Shown one piece after another: positions 45,146 to 57,735 of a DNA stretch of 64,000 nt. Origin of the DNA: Carallia brachiata (lineage: Eukaryota > Streptophyta > Magnoliopsida > Malpighiales > Rhizophoraceae); assembly GCA_021464245.1 (NCBI GenBank), contig JADCRB010000040.1, positions 7,846,575 to 7,910,574 on the forward strand, in the 5' to 3' direction. The translations under genes and the position numbers were made by a program. The notes beneath the pieces were generated by a model. That model was not told the origin of the DNA. It saw nothing but the letters and a program-made list of their open reading frames with translations, and did no database searches. Positions within the stretch are counted from its first letter, which is position 1, and each line of letters opens with the position of its first letter.

Positions 45146-46610
45146 TATAAGGTATGATTCGGTTTTAGAAAAAATATTAGACTTATCATTTCATTTTTTT
45201 CCTAAGCGGATAATTTCTATTGAGATTAGATTTGTATGATTGGACCAGTCAAACGGCTAATTTTTTATAGTAAAAAGTTTGGAGGTTTTAATAAAATAAT
45301 TTTAAAGTAACAATAAAAAATATGATAATTAGATAATTAAATTTATAAAAAAATAAATAAAATTATTAGGTACTTTAAGATAAAAATATATCACTAATTT
45401 CTTTTTGTTTATTTAAAATGGTATCGTGTTACACTTTCCTATATATCGGCTTTTGTATTTGGGCCTTCTTTTTGGTCTACGGCAGTTCGGCTAGTCATTG
45501 ACTCTCACAACTTCTGCCTCCTCCAAATTTATCTATGGGTTGAGACTGTCTTCTACGAAAAAAGGAGGAAAAATAATTGAAAGATTGACAGAAATTAAAA
45601 AAAAAATTTGAGACTGTCATTTAAACACTAATAAATGATTACATAACTTATTTGATAATATTTAATAATTTAATTTTTTTAAAATTCAGCCAATATTTAT
45701 ATGACTTTATTTCCTTTAACCTCACCCATTATTTCCAAAAAAAAAAAGATGGCCTCTCCTTTTTGGCCGTTAGTCAATTAAGATAATATGAAAAAAAAAT
45801 TTAATAGATATAAATTAAGTGAAAATAAAATAATAATTTAAAATTAAAACATAACACCATAAAATATTATAAGTTGTAACATGTACAAAAAAAAAAATAT
45901 ATATTATACATTGTAAGTTAAGTTAGATAGGCTATGTATTACCTTTATTTTTAACTTATAACTAAGTAACAATATTCTTTAAAAGAATATGTGTTAAATT
46001 TTAGTATTTTAATTTATATTTTAATCAAATTAAATTAATAATTTTAAAATAAAATTGATAATTTTTATAATAAATAATAATATTTTTTATTTTTTATTTT
46101 AAAAATTATCAATATATTTTTAAAATACCTAATCCAATCAAAACACTAATTAAAACATCAAAATATAACATAATAATATTTTTTCATAACCATGAATTTG
46201 ACCTGTTGAGATTCAGACTATGGCCTGGAGGACGACGACACATCATCAACCGTCATCTTCCTTGTCGTCACTGGTTGGATGGTTCGTGGGTTACCCGGAA
46301 ACAAGACGACATCTTCTTCCACGTCCTTCACTGGACCCCATTTTTGACTGACTCACTGCAAGAAAAATCCATTTTGGGTTTTGCAGTGTTGAGAACCTGC
46401 CATTCAACTTTTATGGTAGAATTTTAGGTTCATTATGTGTTACTTTTGTTTTGTTTCGTTTATTTATTTTTGGTTGTTTAGATTTCGCGGTCATCGTCGA
46501 CATCATCTCACGTAGGGTGGCTCAAGATCAAGTTTTAAGACTGAGAAAAGCAATGAAATGCGAATGCTTCCACTTTCAACTGGGTTGGAGAATTTCGCTT
46601 CTTCCACTGG
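45146..46610. other. Spacer and upstream region of the nitronate monooxygenase gene
   Basis: AT-rich until about 46190, then a GC-richer segment that should hold the distal promoter. The open frames at 46206-46427 and 46451-46729 have no family features. Confidence 0.4.
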
Positions 46611-46619
46611 TGGGATCTC

Positions 46620-46627
46620 TATATATA
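46620..46627 (+). promoter_or_regulatory. Probable TATA box of the nitronate monooxygenase gene
   Basis: TATATATA lies about 74 bp upstream of the start codon at 46701, which would give a leader of roughly 45 nt. Confidence 0.5.
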
Positions 46628-46700
46628 TTTAGTTTGTTGAGTCTTTTTGGCATCTTTTCAAATTTGAAGAGCAGGAACAGAGAAAGACAGAGAACAAGAG

Positions 46701-48507
46701 ATGGGTTGGAGAGGGATTTTGGGTTTTGAATATGGGATTGCGCAGGCGCCATTGGGACCTGATATTTCTGGCCCAGAGCTTGTTGCTGCAGTTGCTAATG
46801 CTGGTGGACTTGGTTTTCTCAGGGCTCCTGATTGGGTACATATACATACATACATACATACTTACAGACATATGTGGCTATATATATATATATATATATC
46901 AACTTGTTGAACTTTCATGTTTCCTAGCAAGCCGGAGCAAACTTTCATTTGCAATGAAATATGTTCTTTTATGTGACAAGCAATGGAGAAGATATGCTTT
47001 TCCATCCTAAATGGGTCTCCCAATGATATCATGGTTTTAAGGATTGGGAAATGGATTCTTGTTCCTTTCCCATTCCTGATGAAGCAGATAGGCTCGTTTG
47101 TTTCATTGTAGTACCTTATACAAGTCAGTCAATGCCTTCGAATTGTTTGTACTTGTGATACCCATTTCCTGATTTCCCTTTCTTACAGATACATAATGCT
47201 CTATTGCTCTGACATTTCAAATTGCAGATACAACTATATTTGCACTCATAAGAACTCTGCATTTGATATCTTAAGCAATGAAGTCCAAAATTATCTTGCA
47301 GCCTGCTCATGCTCTTTTCTAACTAGTTTCATAATTTATCACTAACTTTTATCTGAGGCTATATCAGAGTTGTCATATTCTTATGTAATCATCAAAGTGT
47401 AGATTCCTTCCCTGCCTGTGTTGACAGTGGATTTATAATTCTAGTAGATGTAATCATGTAAATTGTAGCACGCAAAAATTTTTTAAGTATTTTTTTGCTC
47501 TTCTCTTTGGTTTGTATGTTTACTGCTATCATTGATTCTATCTTTTTGCTACTAATTTCGTTGTTTTGCTAATGCGGTAGCGCTAAGGGTTAGCTATGAA
47601 GCATACAAAATGGAATATGCTAATTCTTTTAGGCAGATAAAGCTCCGCCTATTCTTAAAGATGATAGGATTAAACAATTTTCTATCTTGGCAAGCTAAAA
47701 CTGGAAGCATTCCTTAAAGGTTTGCAGGGTATGTGAATCAAAATAACTAAAGCTGAAGTCCACATTATGTGGCAATATAGGCCTTGTACTTGGGACACTG
47801 AATCAGCTTTTTCCCTTTTTAGATGTTAAGTATTTGATAGGCTACTGACGACCAAAGGATAACTGGGGCTAGGAAATGATTTGGTTGAATTTACTTCTAC
47901 AGGAGTCGCCAGATTATGTTAGAGGACTGGTAAGGAAAACTCGGAGCTTAACTGACAAACCATTTGGTATCGGTGTTGTTCTAGCATTTCCTCATGAGGA
48001 AAATGTAAAAGCCATACTGGATGAAAAGGTGGCAGTTTTGCAAGTTTATTGGGGTGACTGTTCAAAGGATCTTGTGTTTGAGGCTCATCGTGCTGGTGTC
48101 AAAGTTGTTCCCCAAGTAAGTCTTGTAAAAAGATGCATCCATTTTTGTTGCTCCGTACTTAGAGCCCATTCAATGAGAGCATGCATTTGGGTGGCAGAGT
48201 TGATTTAAATCGTGCTTCTTAGTTTGTCCATTATCTCTGACTCTTTTTTTTTTATATAGAATAGTTGTTGAACTTCTGATTTTTGTGTGGGATTACATCA
48301 ATTAAAAAAGTGTATGCTTTTCCACTCAAGGTTGGGAGTGTTGAATGTGCACGAAAAGCCATTGATGCTGGAGTGGATGCAATTATTGTCCAGGGACGAG
48401 AAGCTGGAGGGCATGTTATTGGTCAGGTACATGGAACTGTATAGTTACTATAGTTCACCATTTGCAGGGCCAATTATTGGATGTTGCTCCTTATAATTTC
48501 TCCGACA

Positions 48508-48547
<40 letters not shown>

Positions 48548-50213
48548 TCTATATATTAAGTTAGTTATATCTGATTTGATTGATGTTGCATGGGGAGACA
48601 AATTGAGAAACAAAAGCAACTTAACGTTTGGAAGTAATGTGCAACAGAAGCCGCACTAAAGGAATGATAGAAAAAAAAGGCCAAAAGATGCAAAACTAAA
48701 AGGGTAACCCAAAAAACAAGAAATATTATTTATTCAGTCAAATGGACATGTGAATTCCTCTTCTGGAACGTGCACCTTGAACTTAAAAAAAAAAGGAGTG
48801 AAAATCGTGTTGGGTACATAATAGTTTAGCATTGATACTTGTCATTATATGCTGTGAATTGTAAGGCATGCATTTATTTCCTTTTGGTTGTTCATGCTCC
48901 CAGTTTTGGTAGTTACTCACAAGTGCTAGTCTTTTTCTTTGTCATGTATATTCAGGAAGGTCTAATTGCATTGCTGCCAAGGATAGTTGATCTTGTGGGT
49001 GATCGTAATATACCAGTAATTGCTGCCGGTGGTATTGTGGATGCCCGTGGTTATGTTGCTGCTTTGGCCCTGGGAGCTCAAGGGGTCTGTCTGGGCACTA
49101 GGTATAAACAGCATCCTCTTACACATTTATCAGGAACTCATTTTGAGCAAGTTGACATTGCTAACCAGCAAACAAGTATGAAGTTGATTTAGTGGTTATA
49201 GAAACAAAACTCTTACATGGGAGTGGGTGGACATATGTTGTGCGGTGTTGCAGTAATGAATTTGAAAGGTCATCTTTTAAGAGTGGAAGAAATGATGATG
49301 GCATTAGGATATCATGGTGCTATCTTCAATTTTGAGAACTTAATACATTTCTGTTCTTTTTCAGCAACACAAGAAAAGAGACTCATTTCAATTTAGAAGA
49401 TATTGGAACATTATTAATTTGTTACATTTATCATCTCAATGCCACCACATGATTGAAATGAACATTTGGTGGCATCTGAAAGTTTTAGCCAAATGGATTT
49501 AGATGACATCTGCCTTCTATCTTCTCTTGAGACTTGAAGTGCTGATAATCATGATTACTGTTTCTAGTTTTAAATCAAAATCACATTTACAGGTTTCTTG
49601 CAACTAAGGAAAGCAACGCTCATCCTACATACAAGAGGAAGTTGGTTGAACTCGACAAAACTGAGCATACAAATATATTTGGTCGGGCCAGGTGGCCTAA
49701 TGCACCCCAGCGTGCTCTTGTAACACCTTTCTTTAATGATTGGAAGAATCTTCCACCTCATGAAAACGAGGTCAACCAACCCGTCATTGGCCTTTCAACT
49801 GTTAATGGAGAGGCAAGAATCATCTATTATTAACTTTTGTTTGCGTTCTGTTATTGTTAGCGACCGCTGCTCTTCTAGTGTCCATTATCTGCTTCGAAGT
49901 CTTTTTAACATCACGTATCAATCTTTACTTAGAATGCTTTTGGGAGCAAACACGTGAATTTTTCCCCATTGGAGAAAGAATCGTGTAATCACCTCACGTT
50001 TGATTTTATTATCTTGCCTAACAGGAAAAGGAGATTCGCCGGTTTGCAGGTACCGTTCCAAATTCAGTAGCAACGGGCGACATTGAAAGCATGGCAATGT
50101 ATGCTGGTCAAGGTGTAGGCCTTATCAAAGAAATTCTACCTGCATGTGAAGTGGTAAAAATGCTAGTCGAAGGAGCTAAACATCTTCTCCAGCAAAAGCT
50201 TAGTGGCATGTAA
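46701..50213 (+). CDS. Nitronate monooxygenase / 2-nitropropane dioxygenase-like protein
   Basis: FMN-dependent TIM-barrel protein; family members oxidise alkyl nitronates, though the plant substrate is not established. Six exons: 46701-46835, 47903-48115, 48331-48426, 48956-49101, 49593-49812 and 50025-50213, giving an intact 332-residue protein. Visible features: [14 protein letters not shown] near the N-terminus (flavin-binding loop), GREAGGH with the likely catalytic His at about residue 144, the phosphate-binding [10 protein letters not shown] loop, and GTRFLATKE. No signal peptide is evident; probably cytosolic. Introns 1-4 are GT-AG; intron 5 (49813-50024) starts with GC. It is closest to Arabidopsis At5g64250 as I remember that sequence. 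Confidence 0.92.
48511..48544. repeat. (GT)n microsatellite in nitronate monooxygenase intron 3
   Basis: An uninterrupted GT run of 17 units in the intron after exon 3. It is likely length-polymorphic. Confidence 0.9.
49813..50024 (+). other. GC-AG intron (nitronate monooxygenase intron 5)
   Basis: The protein requires exon 5 to end ...STVNGE with GAG and exon 6 to begin GAAAAGGAGATT (EKEIRRF). The intron then starts GCAAGA and ends TAACAG. In the first 45 bases there is no GT placed so as to keep the frame; reading on gives a stop within about ten codons. The donor matches the strong GC-donor consensus AG|GCAAG. Confidence 0.85.
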
Positions 50214-52345
50214 ATACACCAAACGGTTTTCTCCCGACGGTAAAAGGGCTAATAAAGAGTTTGAAGCTCTACCTTGTCAAAGAGACACTATGAAATTTGT
50301 TAATTACAATGTTGTGTTGTTGAATGATTGATTTCTTAGTTAAAACGTAATGTTACTCAATGAAATACAGATAATTATTGAAAATACATTGTCGAAAAAA
50401 ATCGTTACAACTTATAAATAACAAAAAGTAAAAACAGAATAACAAACAACAAAAAGTAACAGCCAAACCAAAAGGAAAATCACAGCCTTTTGCCTTCAGG
50501 TGATACAATCACTTCTTCAAAGAAAAGGATATATTAATTAAAGAGAAAAATTTTTCGGCAATGCAAGAAAAAGTAAACAATAAATATGAAGTAATATAAA
50601 TAGTTAAATTGTGAAATACATATTAAAAAAATTAAAATATAGATATATGTTTCTTGTATACTTCTTTTATTTTGCCATGTAGTCAAGCTAGGGAGAAATA
50701 TATCAAGCCTGTAAGAGCATGTTGCAGAAAATTTTGCTCAGAAAATGACGCATCGCAGAAGAAATGTAAGCCTGTTAAGTAGACCCAATGGTCAATAAGT
50801 CAACAATACAAGTCCAGGTCAAAGATAAAGGCCAAACTGTTGGCCGTTTTTATCTTTGAACGGCGTGGTTTCTATTCTCGAGGTGGCGTCCGGACAAAAA
50901 TATCATGTTTATATTTTAAATATAAAATTAAAATTTAAAATTAAATAAATATTATTTTAAGATTTAAAGTGTAAATTCATATAATATATGTTAGAATAAA
51001 AAAAATTATTTTTCTCTAATATTTTATTTTTCTAAAAGATTCAACATGATTATGTTAAAGTAATAAATGGTTGTAATTATTATTATTATTTTTGGTTATC
51101 CGGAGGCACTATCTATATTTACAATCTAAGTATCAATCTTTTCCCATCGTTAAAATATAGCTTAAATATTGGTATAAGAAAAGCATAATTTGTTTTTAAT
51201 CGTGGCGGGCCAAAGGGATAAGATAAGCATTGATTACGCAAGGACATGCAATAATAATGCACTTTTTTTTTTTTTACATAAAAAAATTATTATAAATATA
51301 TCAATTATTATATCTACATATCAAAATCAGAGTAATTCTTATATGTATGCCTCTCCTACTCTATCCACAGGTAAAGGACCTCCCACCTTAGTCTGTTGAG
51401 TATAATGAGTTTCTTCTAAATAAATTATAATTATTATCAGATCTTGAATCAATTACATAATCCATTCATTTATTGGAGATTAAAAGAAGTATTCTTCTAT
51501 ATACAATCAACATGATTCAAAATTGAGTCACAAGTAAAAAAAAATATATTAAATTATTATCAAACTACTAACTAAGATCATATACCAATGGCCCCTACGA
51601 TTCATTGCATGTGGCACCCACAATTAGAGGTGTCAGTTGAGTCTCATTTAAGTTTGGTTGTTTGTAGTTTGCGTTATTTTTTATTAAATTATTTTTAGAT
51701 CATATTAATTTCAATTTTAATTTGAGTTGAACTATTTTAAGTTTAGATTAAATTCAAATTAAGTTCGGGTTAAAATCAAACTAAATTGTTATTTTTTAAA
51801 TTATTTTTTATTAAAGTAAAATATTTTAAGTAAATTTAAAACTCATTTCTCTAATAAATTAAATATTTAAATATAACTTTTTTTGTCATATATACATCTA
51901 TATTATATAAAAATAGTACTAATTAATACTTAAAAGAAATAAGTTAGAGATAAAAAATCAAAAAAAAATTCATTATTTTATCTTTTTTAACACAATAAAT
52001 GACTCTAATTTAATCAGAACGGACCTAAATTTTTTAGATTATTTTTGGATTTGACTATTTTTAAATTTAGGTTACAAAGTTAGACTCCTGGTCTAATTTT
52101 TTTCATATGGATTCGGTCCGATTATTAAGTACAGTGACACTTTTAGTCACAATGAAGAACAAAAAAACCAGAAAATAATTAGTAAATGTTAAGTAGGCAT
52201 AAATTAAAAATGCACCGACTACATTATTTTATTAAACATTTTATCAGACACCAAATCATCAGCCTCTTAACGCTTTTATTTGTATATTAATCTGTTTGGG
52301 TTGAGGCGTTCAACTTCGAGCTCCTGCTAGGCTGCCACAAACTTT
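50214..52345. other. Spacer between nitronate monooxygenase and UGT genes
   Basis: The first 200 bp or so should be 3' UTR. The rest is AT-rich with no recognisable gene. It contains copy B of a dispersed repeat at about 51625-52140. Confidence 0.45.
51625..52140. repeat. Dispersed repeat, copy B
   Basis: Partner of the 15585-16000 segment: both carry GACCTAAATTTTTT followed by ATTTTTG and a GGTTAC word, in the same orientation. Class and ends not determined. Confidence 0.35.
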
Positions 52346-52349
52346 TCTG

Positions 52350-52357
52350 TATATAAG
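52350..52357 (+). promoter_or_regulatory. TATA box of the UGT gene
   Basis: TATATAAG lies 72 bp upstream of the last base before the start codon at 52429, placing the start of transcription near 52380 and giving a leader of about 50 nt. Confidence 0.6.
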
Positions 52358-52428
52358 CTACAAGCCTGTGTGCAGGACTTTGAGCTCGAGCCTGGAGGCA
52401 TAGAAACAAGAGATTGACATAGAAAGAG

Positions 52429-55214
52429 ATGAGTTGCAATCCAGTAGGTAGCAAAAAACCTCATGCAGTGTGCATCCCATACCCAGCTCAAGGCCACATA
52501 AACCCCATATTCAAACTAGCAAAACTCCTCCATCTGAAAGGCTTTCACGTCACTTTCGTTAACACCGAGTATAATCACAAGCGCCTCCTCAAATCTAGAG
52601 GCCCCGACTCCCCTGAAGGCCTGCCGGATTTCCGCTTTGAGGCCATCCCAGATGGGCTACCCCCGACTGATGCCGATGTCGATGCCACCCAGGATATCCC
52701 AGCCATCAGTGATTCCACTTCGAAGACCTGCTTGGCCCCATTTCGCAGTCTACTGTCCAGGCTCAATGATTCAGATGATGTTCCTCCGGTGACATGTATT
52801 GTTTCTGATGGTGCCATGAGTTTTACTCTTGAAGCGGCACAAGAGCTTGGGATTCCTGAATTCCTCTTCTGGACGCCTAGTGCTTGTGGTGTTTTGGCCT
52901 ATACCCAGTACCATCTTCTTGTCGAGAGAGGCCTGACACCTCTCAAAGGTACAATCTTTAATTCAATGGTATCTGAAATTTGTTAATTACTAGCTTGAGC
53001 CAAGGAGTTCAAGCTTCAATGGGTAAATTGGAGTAGATATTATTTCTCAAACATCTATCTTCCTTCTTTTGTATGTCTATGATCGATCACAACATATAGA
53101 AGAGGGAGGCAAAGGCTGCATAAATGCTCGTTAAGCATATTGTAAGATTATAATTAAGTTGAGGTCAACAAAAGAAATCTAAATCATAAAAGACGAAACG
53201 AAAATTTTATTAAAACCAAAAAATCCTTCTAGCCTAACAGGTATATTATATTCAACAAATGCACATCATTGAGCCTTTGCTCTTATAGATTAGACTATGA
53301 CCGATTATTGAACCTTATTACCCTTGTTCAGCCAAGGCGAGTCTCTTGGAAAGGTTATGTGTCTGTTGAAAAGGGTACGTCGGGTGTGGCAGTGGGGCTA
53401 CGTGTGTGAGCTTTGGGGCCTGGTCAGGTTTGTTGCAACGTCGTGTCTCTCTAATTGATTTTTGAAATTTCTAAAACTATTATTCAAGATGGTAACTTAG
53501 AGATGATTTCGTGTGTCTTCTCTCACAATAATTTCGATTTTTTTTTTTACTACTGTAGCTTGCTCTTAAAATTATCGGGGGATTTATATGGAGGCATGCT
53601 GACAGGATTTAAACTCATTAAAACTGAAACTAAATGTGGAGAATATCTATATAGGCTTAACAGTTCTTAGGTGAGGGGCTTTCTTATAGAGAATTAACGT
53701 TAGCGAGTGACTCTTAACTTTAACTTATAGATGCAATAATTAATATATTTGTAATTTTTTTGTTATTAAAAAAAAGTCTAAAACCATAATAAAATTGTCA
53801 AAAAGCAATATACCTTCATTACAAATTATATCAAATTCTGTTTTTTGATTGAGTTTGGTAGTTTTGCTTTTGATTGGAAGGATGGAGCCATTTCTTTCTT
53901 TCTTTTTTTTTTTTTTGAGATGAAAGATGTAATTTTTTTTTTCAAGAAAATTCAAAGACATTTTTATTAATCAATCGATAAATTAAACATGGACATCTCT
54001 ATGCCAAATTGCTTATCCTTCCATGAAAAGCTCCTTAGCCAAGAAATGAGCCACTCTAAATTGCTTAACCGAAAACATAGAAATTCTGCCACTAAATTGT
54101 ATAATTAATGGTTGATATTTCAGACTTTAGTGCCTAAAATTTTCATGCAAGCTATAATGAAAGATATGGATGCGACAATAAATTAGTAAGTTCTTGTTTC
54201 CCATAACAGGTTTTAGTACTCTTATGTTCAGGCATTTGGTTTAAACTTAGTCGTGGTGAATTGTATCTGCAGATGCCAGCTATCTAACCAACGGGTACCT
54301 AGAGACGACAATAGATTGGATTCCAGGAATGAACAACATTCGTCTAAGGGATCTCCCATCTTTCATTAGGACAACAGACCCAAATGACATCATGCTCAGC
54401 TACATCCAGGGAGAGATGCTAAAGTTCCCAAAGCTTCTGCTCTCATTTTGAACACGTTCGACTCCTTTGAACGAGAAGCTTTGGATGCTCTCTCTGACAT
54501 GTTTGCCCCTCTCTTCATATGCATCATTGGTCCTCTCGGAATGCTTGTTGACGAACATTTCAAGGATGATAAATCCCTGAATTGCATTGGTTCCAACCTG
54601 TGGAAAGAACAATCAGAATGCCTAGAATGGCTAGACACTAAAGAACCCAATTCAGTGGTCTACGTAAATTTTGGAAGTATTGCTACAATGACTCCTTCTC
54701 AGCTCACTGAATTTGCTTGGGGGCTAGCCAACAGCAATAGACCCTTCTTGTGGGTCATAAGGCCTGATCTTGTTGCTGATGATTCGACGATTTTGCCGCC
54801 AGAATTTGTTTCCAAACAATTGATAGAGGCTTACTAACAGGGTGGTGTCCACAAGAAGAAGTGCTAAAGCACCCGTCGATAGGGGGATTTTTAAGTCACA
54901 TGGGGTGGAATTCAACTTTAGAAAGTGTGTCTTCTGGGGTGCCAATGCTTTGTTGGCCCTTCTTTGCTGACCAACAGACTAATTGTTTTTATGCTTGCAG
55001 TAAATGGAGCATTGGCATGGAAATAAATAGTGACGTGCAGAGAGATGAAGTGGAAAAACTTGTGCTGGAGTTGATGGAGGGAGAGAGAGGAAAAGAAATG
55101 AGAAGGAAGGCTTTGGAATGGAAAACAAAGGCAGAAGAGGCCACTAAACCAGGTGGTTCTTCTTACCAGAACTTTGAGAATCTTCTAGGAAAAATTCTCT
55201 CAGCGAATAATTAG
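52429..55214 (+). CDS. UGT85-type UDP-glycosyltransferase, two one-base frameshifts in exon 2
   Basis: Family 1 (GT-B) enzyme that transfers glucose from UDP-glucose to small molecules in the cytosol; the acceptor cannot be told from sequence. Exons 52429-52948 and 54273-55214, with the intron at the usual UGT85 position ([16 protein letters not shown]). The likely catalytic His23 lies in PAQGHINP and the paired Asp at about residue 127 in IVSDGAMS. The PSPG sugar-donor box spans 54843-54974, from [12 protein letters not shown] to FFADQQ, ending in the Gln typical of UDP-glucose users; its usual HCGWNS reads HMGWNS. Exon 2 needs one extra base near 54421-54433 and another near 54814-54816, both at A runs, to stay in frame. 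Counting those, 487 residues, a normal length. This is either sequencing error or a young pseudogene. Confidence 0.85.
52949..54272 (+). other. UGT intron
   Basis: A single GT-AG intron of 1.3 kb, starting GTACAATC and ending ATCTGCAG. The segment at about 53270-53460 is GC-richer than the rest and may be an insertion, but I could not classify it. Confidence 0.75.
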
Positions 55215-56259
55215 AATCATATAAAAAATACGGTTGTTAAAGCACACATTCCGCTGGCAATTTGATTCTAATCGAGAACAAGGAGGCGAGGAGAGAAAGT
55301 GATGCTGCTGAAACTCAAATTCATTAGGAGACTTTTTAGTGATGCTACTGAAGTTGGGGGACTTTCAATAGTATTATTATTGTTGTTGATGAATGATGAT
55401 TTCGTATTCTGAGACCCTGCAAGGCTTATGAATAACTTTATGTATTGATTTAGAAAATTCATGGTCTATCAATGATAATCAAAATTTCATGTGCTAGCTT
55501 ACTGCTTGATGGACAAGTTCAACTAAGAATCTCCATTCATCTACACTAAAACCATATAAACTGAGTAAGTTTTCTTAAAATTATTCTTATCATTTTCTTA
55601 AAATTTGTCTTGGAGAACAGAGAGTATTCCTTGGTATTTCCTTGCCCATCTGGAGATTTGTTAATCCATATTTCCGAACGTCAAAATCTACCCAGATTTT
55701 AGTGTCTTTCTTGAGAAAAAAGATTGATATTCTTGGTATATAGTCAATTATTCTCTTTGTTGTTTCAAGTCAAATCACTTGTTGTTATCCTAATTAAAAC
55801 TTCGCCCATAGTAGAACTTACTATTCCATCGCATTTAGGCCTTGCCGATATTCTTTACTAAATTTCAATCTTATATAACACATTAGTCTCAAGTTCCTTA
55901 TTTTCTTAGAGAGTGAAGGACTCATGCTCTACTAATGAGTTTCCAAGAATGAGCTTCGATTTAGTAGTTTTTGGGTTGCTTCCTTAGCTCAAAATCTTCG
56001 GTTTGGGTCTAAGTGTTGCCAAAAAAAAATAAACAAATAGTCCAAGCTAATTGGCTTAAAATTATATTAAGAATATTTGTAAAATTAAATTTAAAGGCAA
56101 CAAACTATAGAGGAGCATTATATGCAATGGATTTGAGGTATCAAAGGTTATCCAAAAATAATTATTTCTCACTTTTATTTTTTTTGGGCTGTTTTTCCAA
56201 GATTTGCTTTAGTATTCGCTAAGTAGGGGTGAAAAAAAAAAAAAAATCTAGGCCTGCTT
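55215..56259. other. UGT 3' flank, no gene
   Basis: No gene recognised. The first 200-300 bp should contain the UGT 3' UTR. Confidence 0.45.
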
Positions 56260-56764
56260 GATAAATGTAAGGTTGTCAGAACCGGACCGGTCATCGAACT
56301 GGAAATATTAGTGGGTCAAGGTTCAACCGGTTCAACCGGTCGAACCGGTATTTGAACCGGTATTTAATAATATATATGTGTATAAAAGTAATTATAAAAA
56401 TAATATTTATAAATAGTGATTAAATATTAATTTTTCTAATTTTAAGGATGAAATTGAAATTTTTAATAGATTTAGGACTAAATTGAACTTTTAAAACATT
56501 AGTTATGCTTAAATTATAATTTAAATAACATTTGGGGTCAAATTGTAATTTATGAATTTTTTAATTTTATTGGACCGGTCCAACCGGTCCGGTTTTCACC
56601 GATTTTTACAGGTTTTGACCGGTTCTTGACCGGTTTTTTCCGGTTTTGACCGGTCCGAGTCACCCTCCAAAATTTACCAAAACCGGCCCGGACCACCGGC
56701 CGTCCCGGTTCAACCAGTCCGACCAACCGGTCCGGTCCGATTCTGACAACAGTGGATAAATGTA
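56260..56764. mobile_element. Mutator-like miniature element (ACCGGTT family) with 10-bp target duplication
   Basis: Best-preserved copy of the family. GATAAATGTA occurs at 56260-56269 and 56755-56764. The element between them (56270-56754, 485 bp) has terminal inverted repeats: GTTGTCAGAACCGGACCGG on the left and the inverse of GTTGTCAGAATCGGACCGG on the right. Subterminal CCGGTTCAACCGG-type words are dense on both sides of an AT-rich core. A target duplication of 9-10 bp points to the Mutator superfamily. It encodes no transposase, so it is non-autonomous. Confidence 0.8.
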
Positions 56765-57655
56765 GTGCCTCATCAAAAAATTTTGATGGGCCCAACACAA
56801 CATATTTTGTTTTAGTTTTTGATCTAAGAGCCCTTATCCCAAATATTGTACTGATGCATTTTATTCCAATTTTTAGTACATTGATATGCTCTGGGGCAAT
56901 CGATAAAGTGGGTGTTTGAATCTTTTGACATTTCAAAAGTAGCATCCAATAATATGAAACCTCTTACTTGCCAAATTGTCTTATTTTCCACGGATTTTGG
57001 TTTTTTGCTGCCGTAAAATTACATGCATGAATATAAATTAGAACATTTCTTATGCTCGCCAGACTGCCTTCCTTTGGCGAAATTCAATTTTATTTTTTCT
57101 CATTGCCACTCCAGTCAAAAAAAAAAAGAACATTAAAACATATATATTTTCTTTCCTTCAACATATTCATTTTTCCTAGTTTCCCTTTTCCCAAACTGAG
57201 CACAGAACATCTTTATATGGTTTACATAGGGATGAAAATATAACGACAACGTATTATGAAAGTATTACATAAATAAAAAGGTGAAAACAAACTTTTGCAG
57301 ATATGCATGGGAGGAGGATGAGTGAATAGGGGAGCAATCCATAATTGTTGATTTTTTAAAGAAGAGATATAAAAAAGATTTGCGTTTAAATTTATTATAA
57401 TTTAATAAATAATTCATTAATGCCACTCACTCAATTATTTATATTGTTAAGTTAATCAAATTTTTAAGAAATAGTAGAATTCAGTTATGTCGAATTATTA
57501 AATAAATTAGACTTTTTACAACGTTGCTTAGCAAGCCTTATTAAAAAAAAACTGAAGTAAAATATTTCTTTATTAACTATCTATGGTATCATAAAAGAGA
57601 AAATACTAATTAAATTAATAACTGATATGTCTTTTCTCCATAAATAAGAGATTGA
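56765..57655. other. AT-rich spacer
   Basis: Nothing recognisable; short open frames only. Confidence 0.45.
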
Positions 57656-57659
57656 TCTT

Positions 57660-57661
<2 letters not shown>

Positions 57662-57702
<41 letters not shown>
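57662..57702. repeat. (AG)n microsatellite
   Basis: About 20 uninterrupted AG units in intergenic DNA. Confidence 0.92.
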
Positions 57703-57735
57703 CAGAAGTAAAGCAAATCGAAACTATCCAAACCA

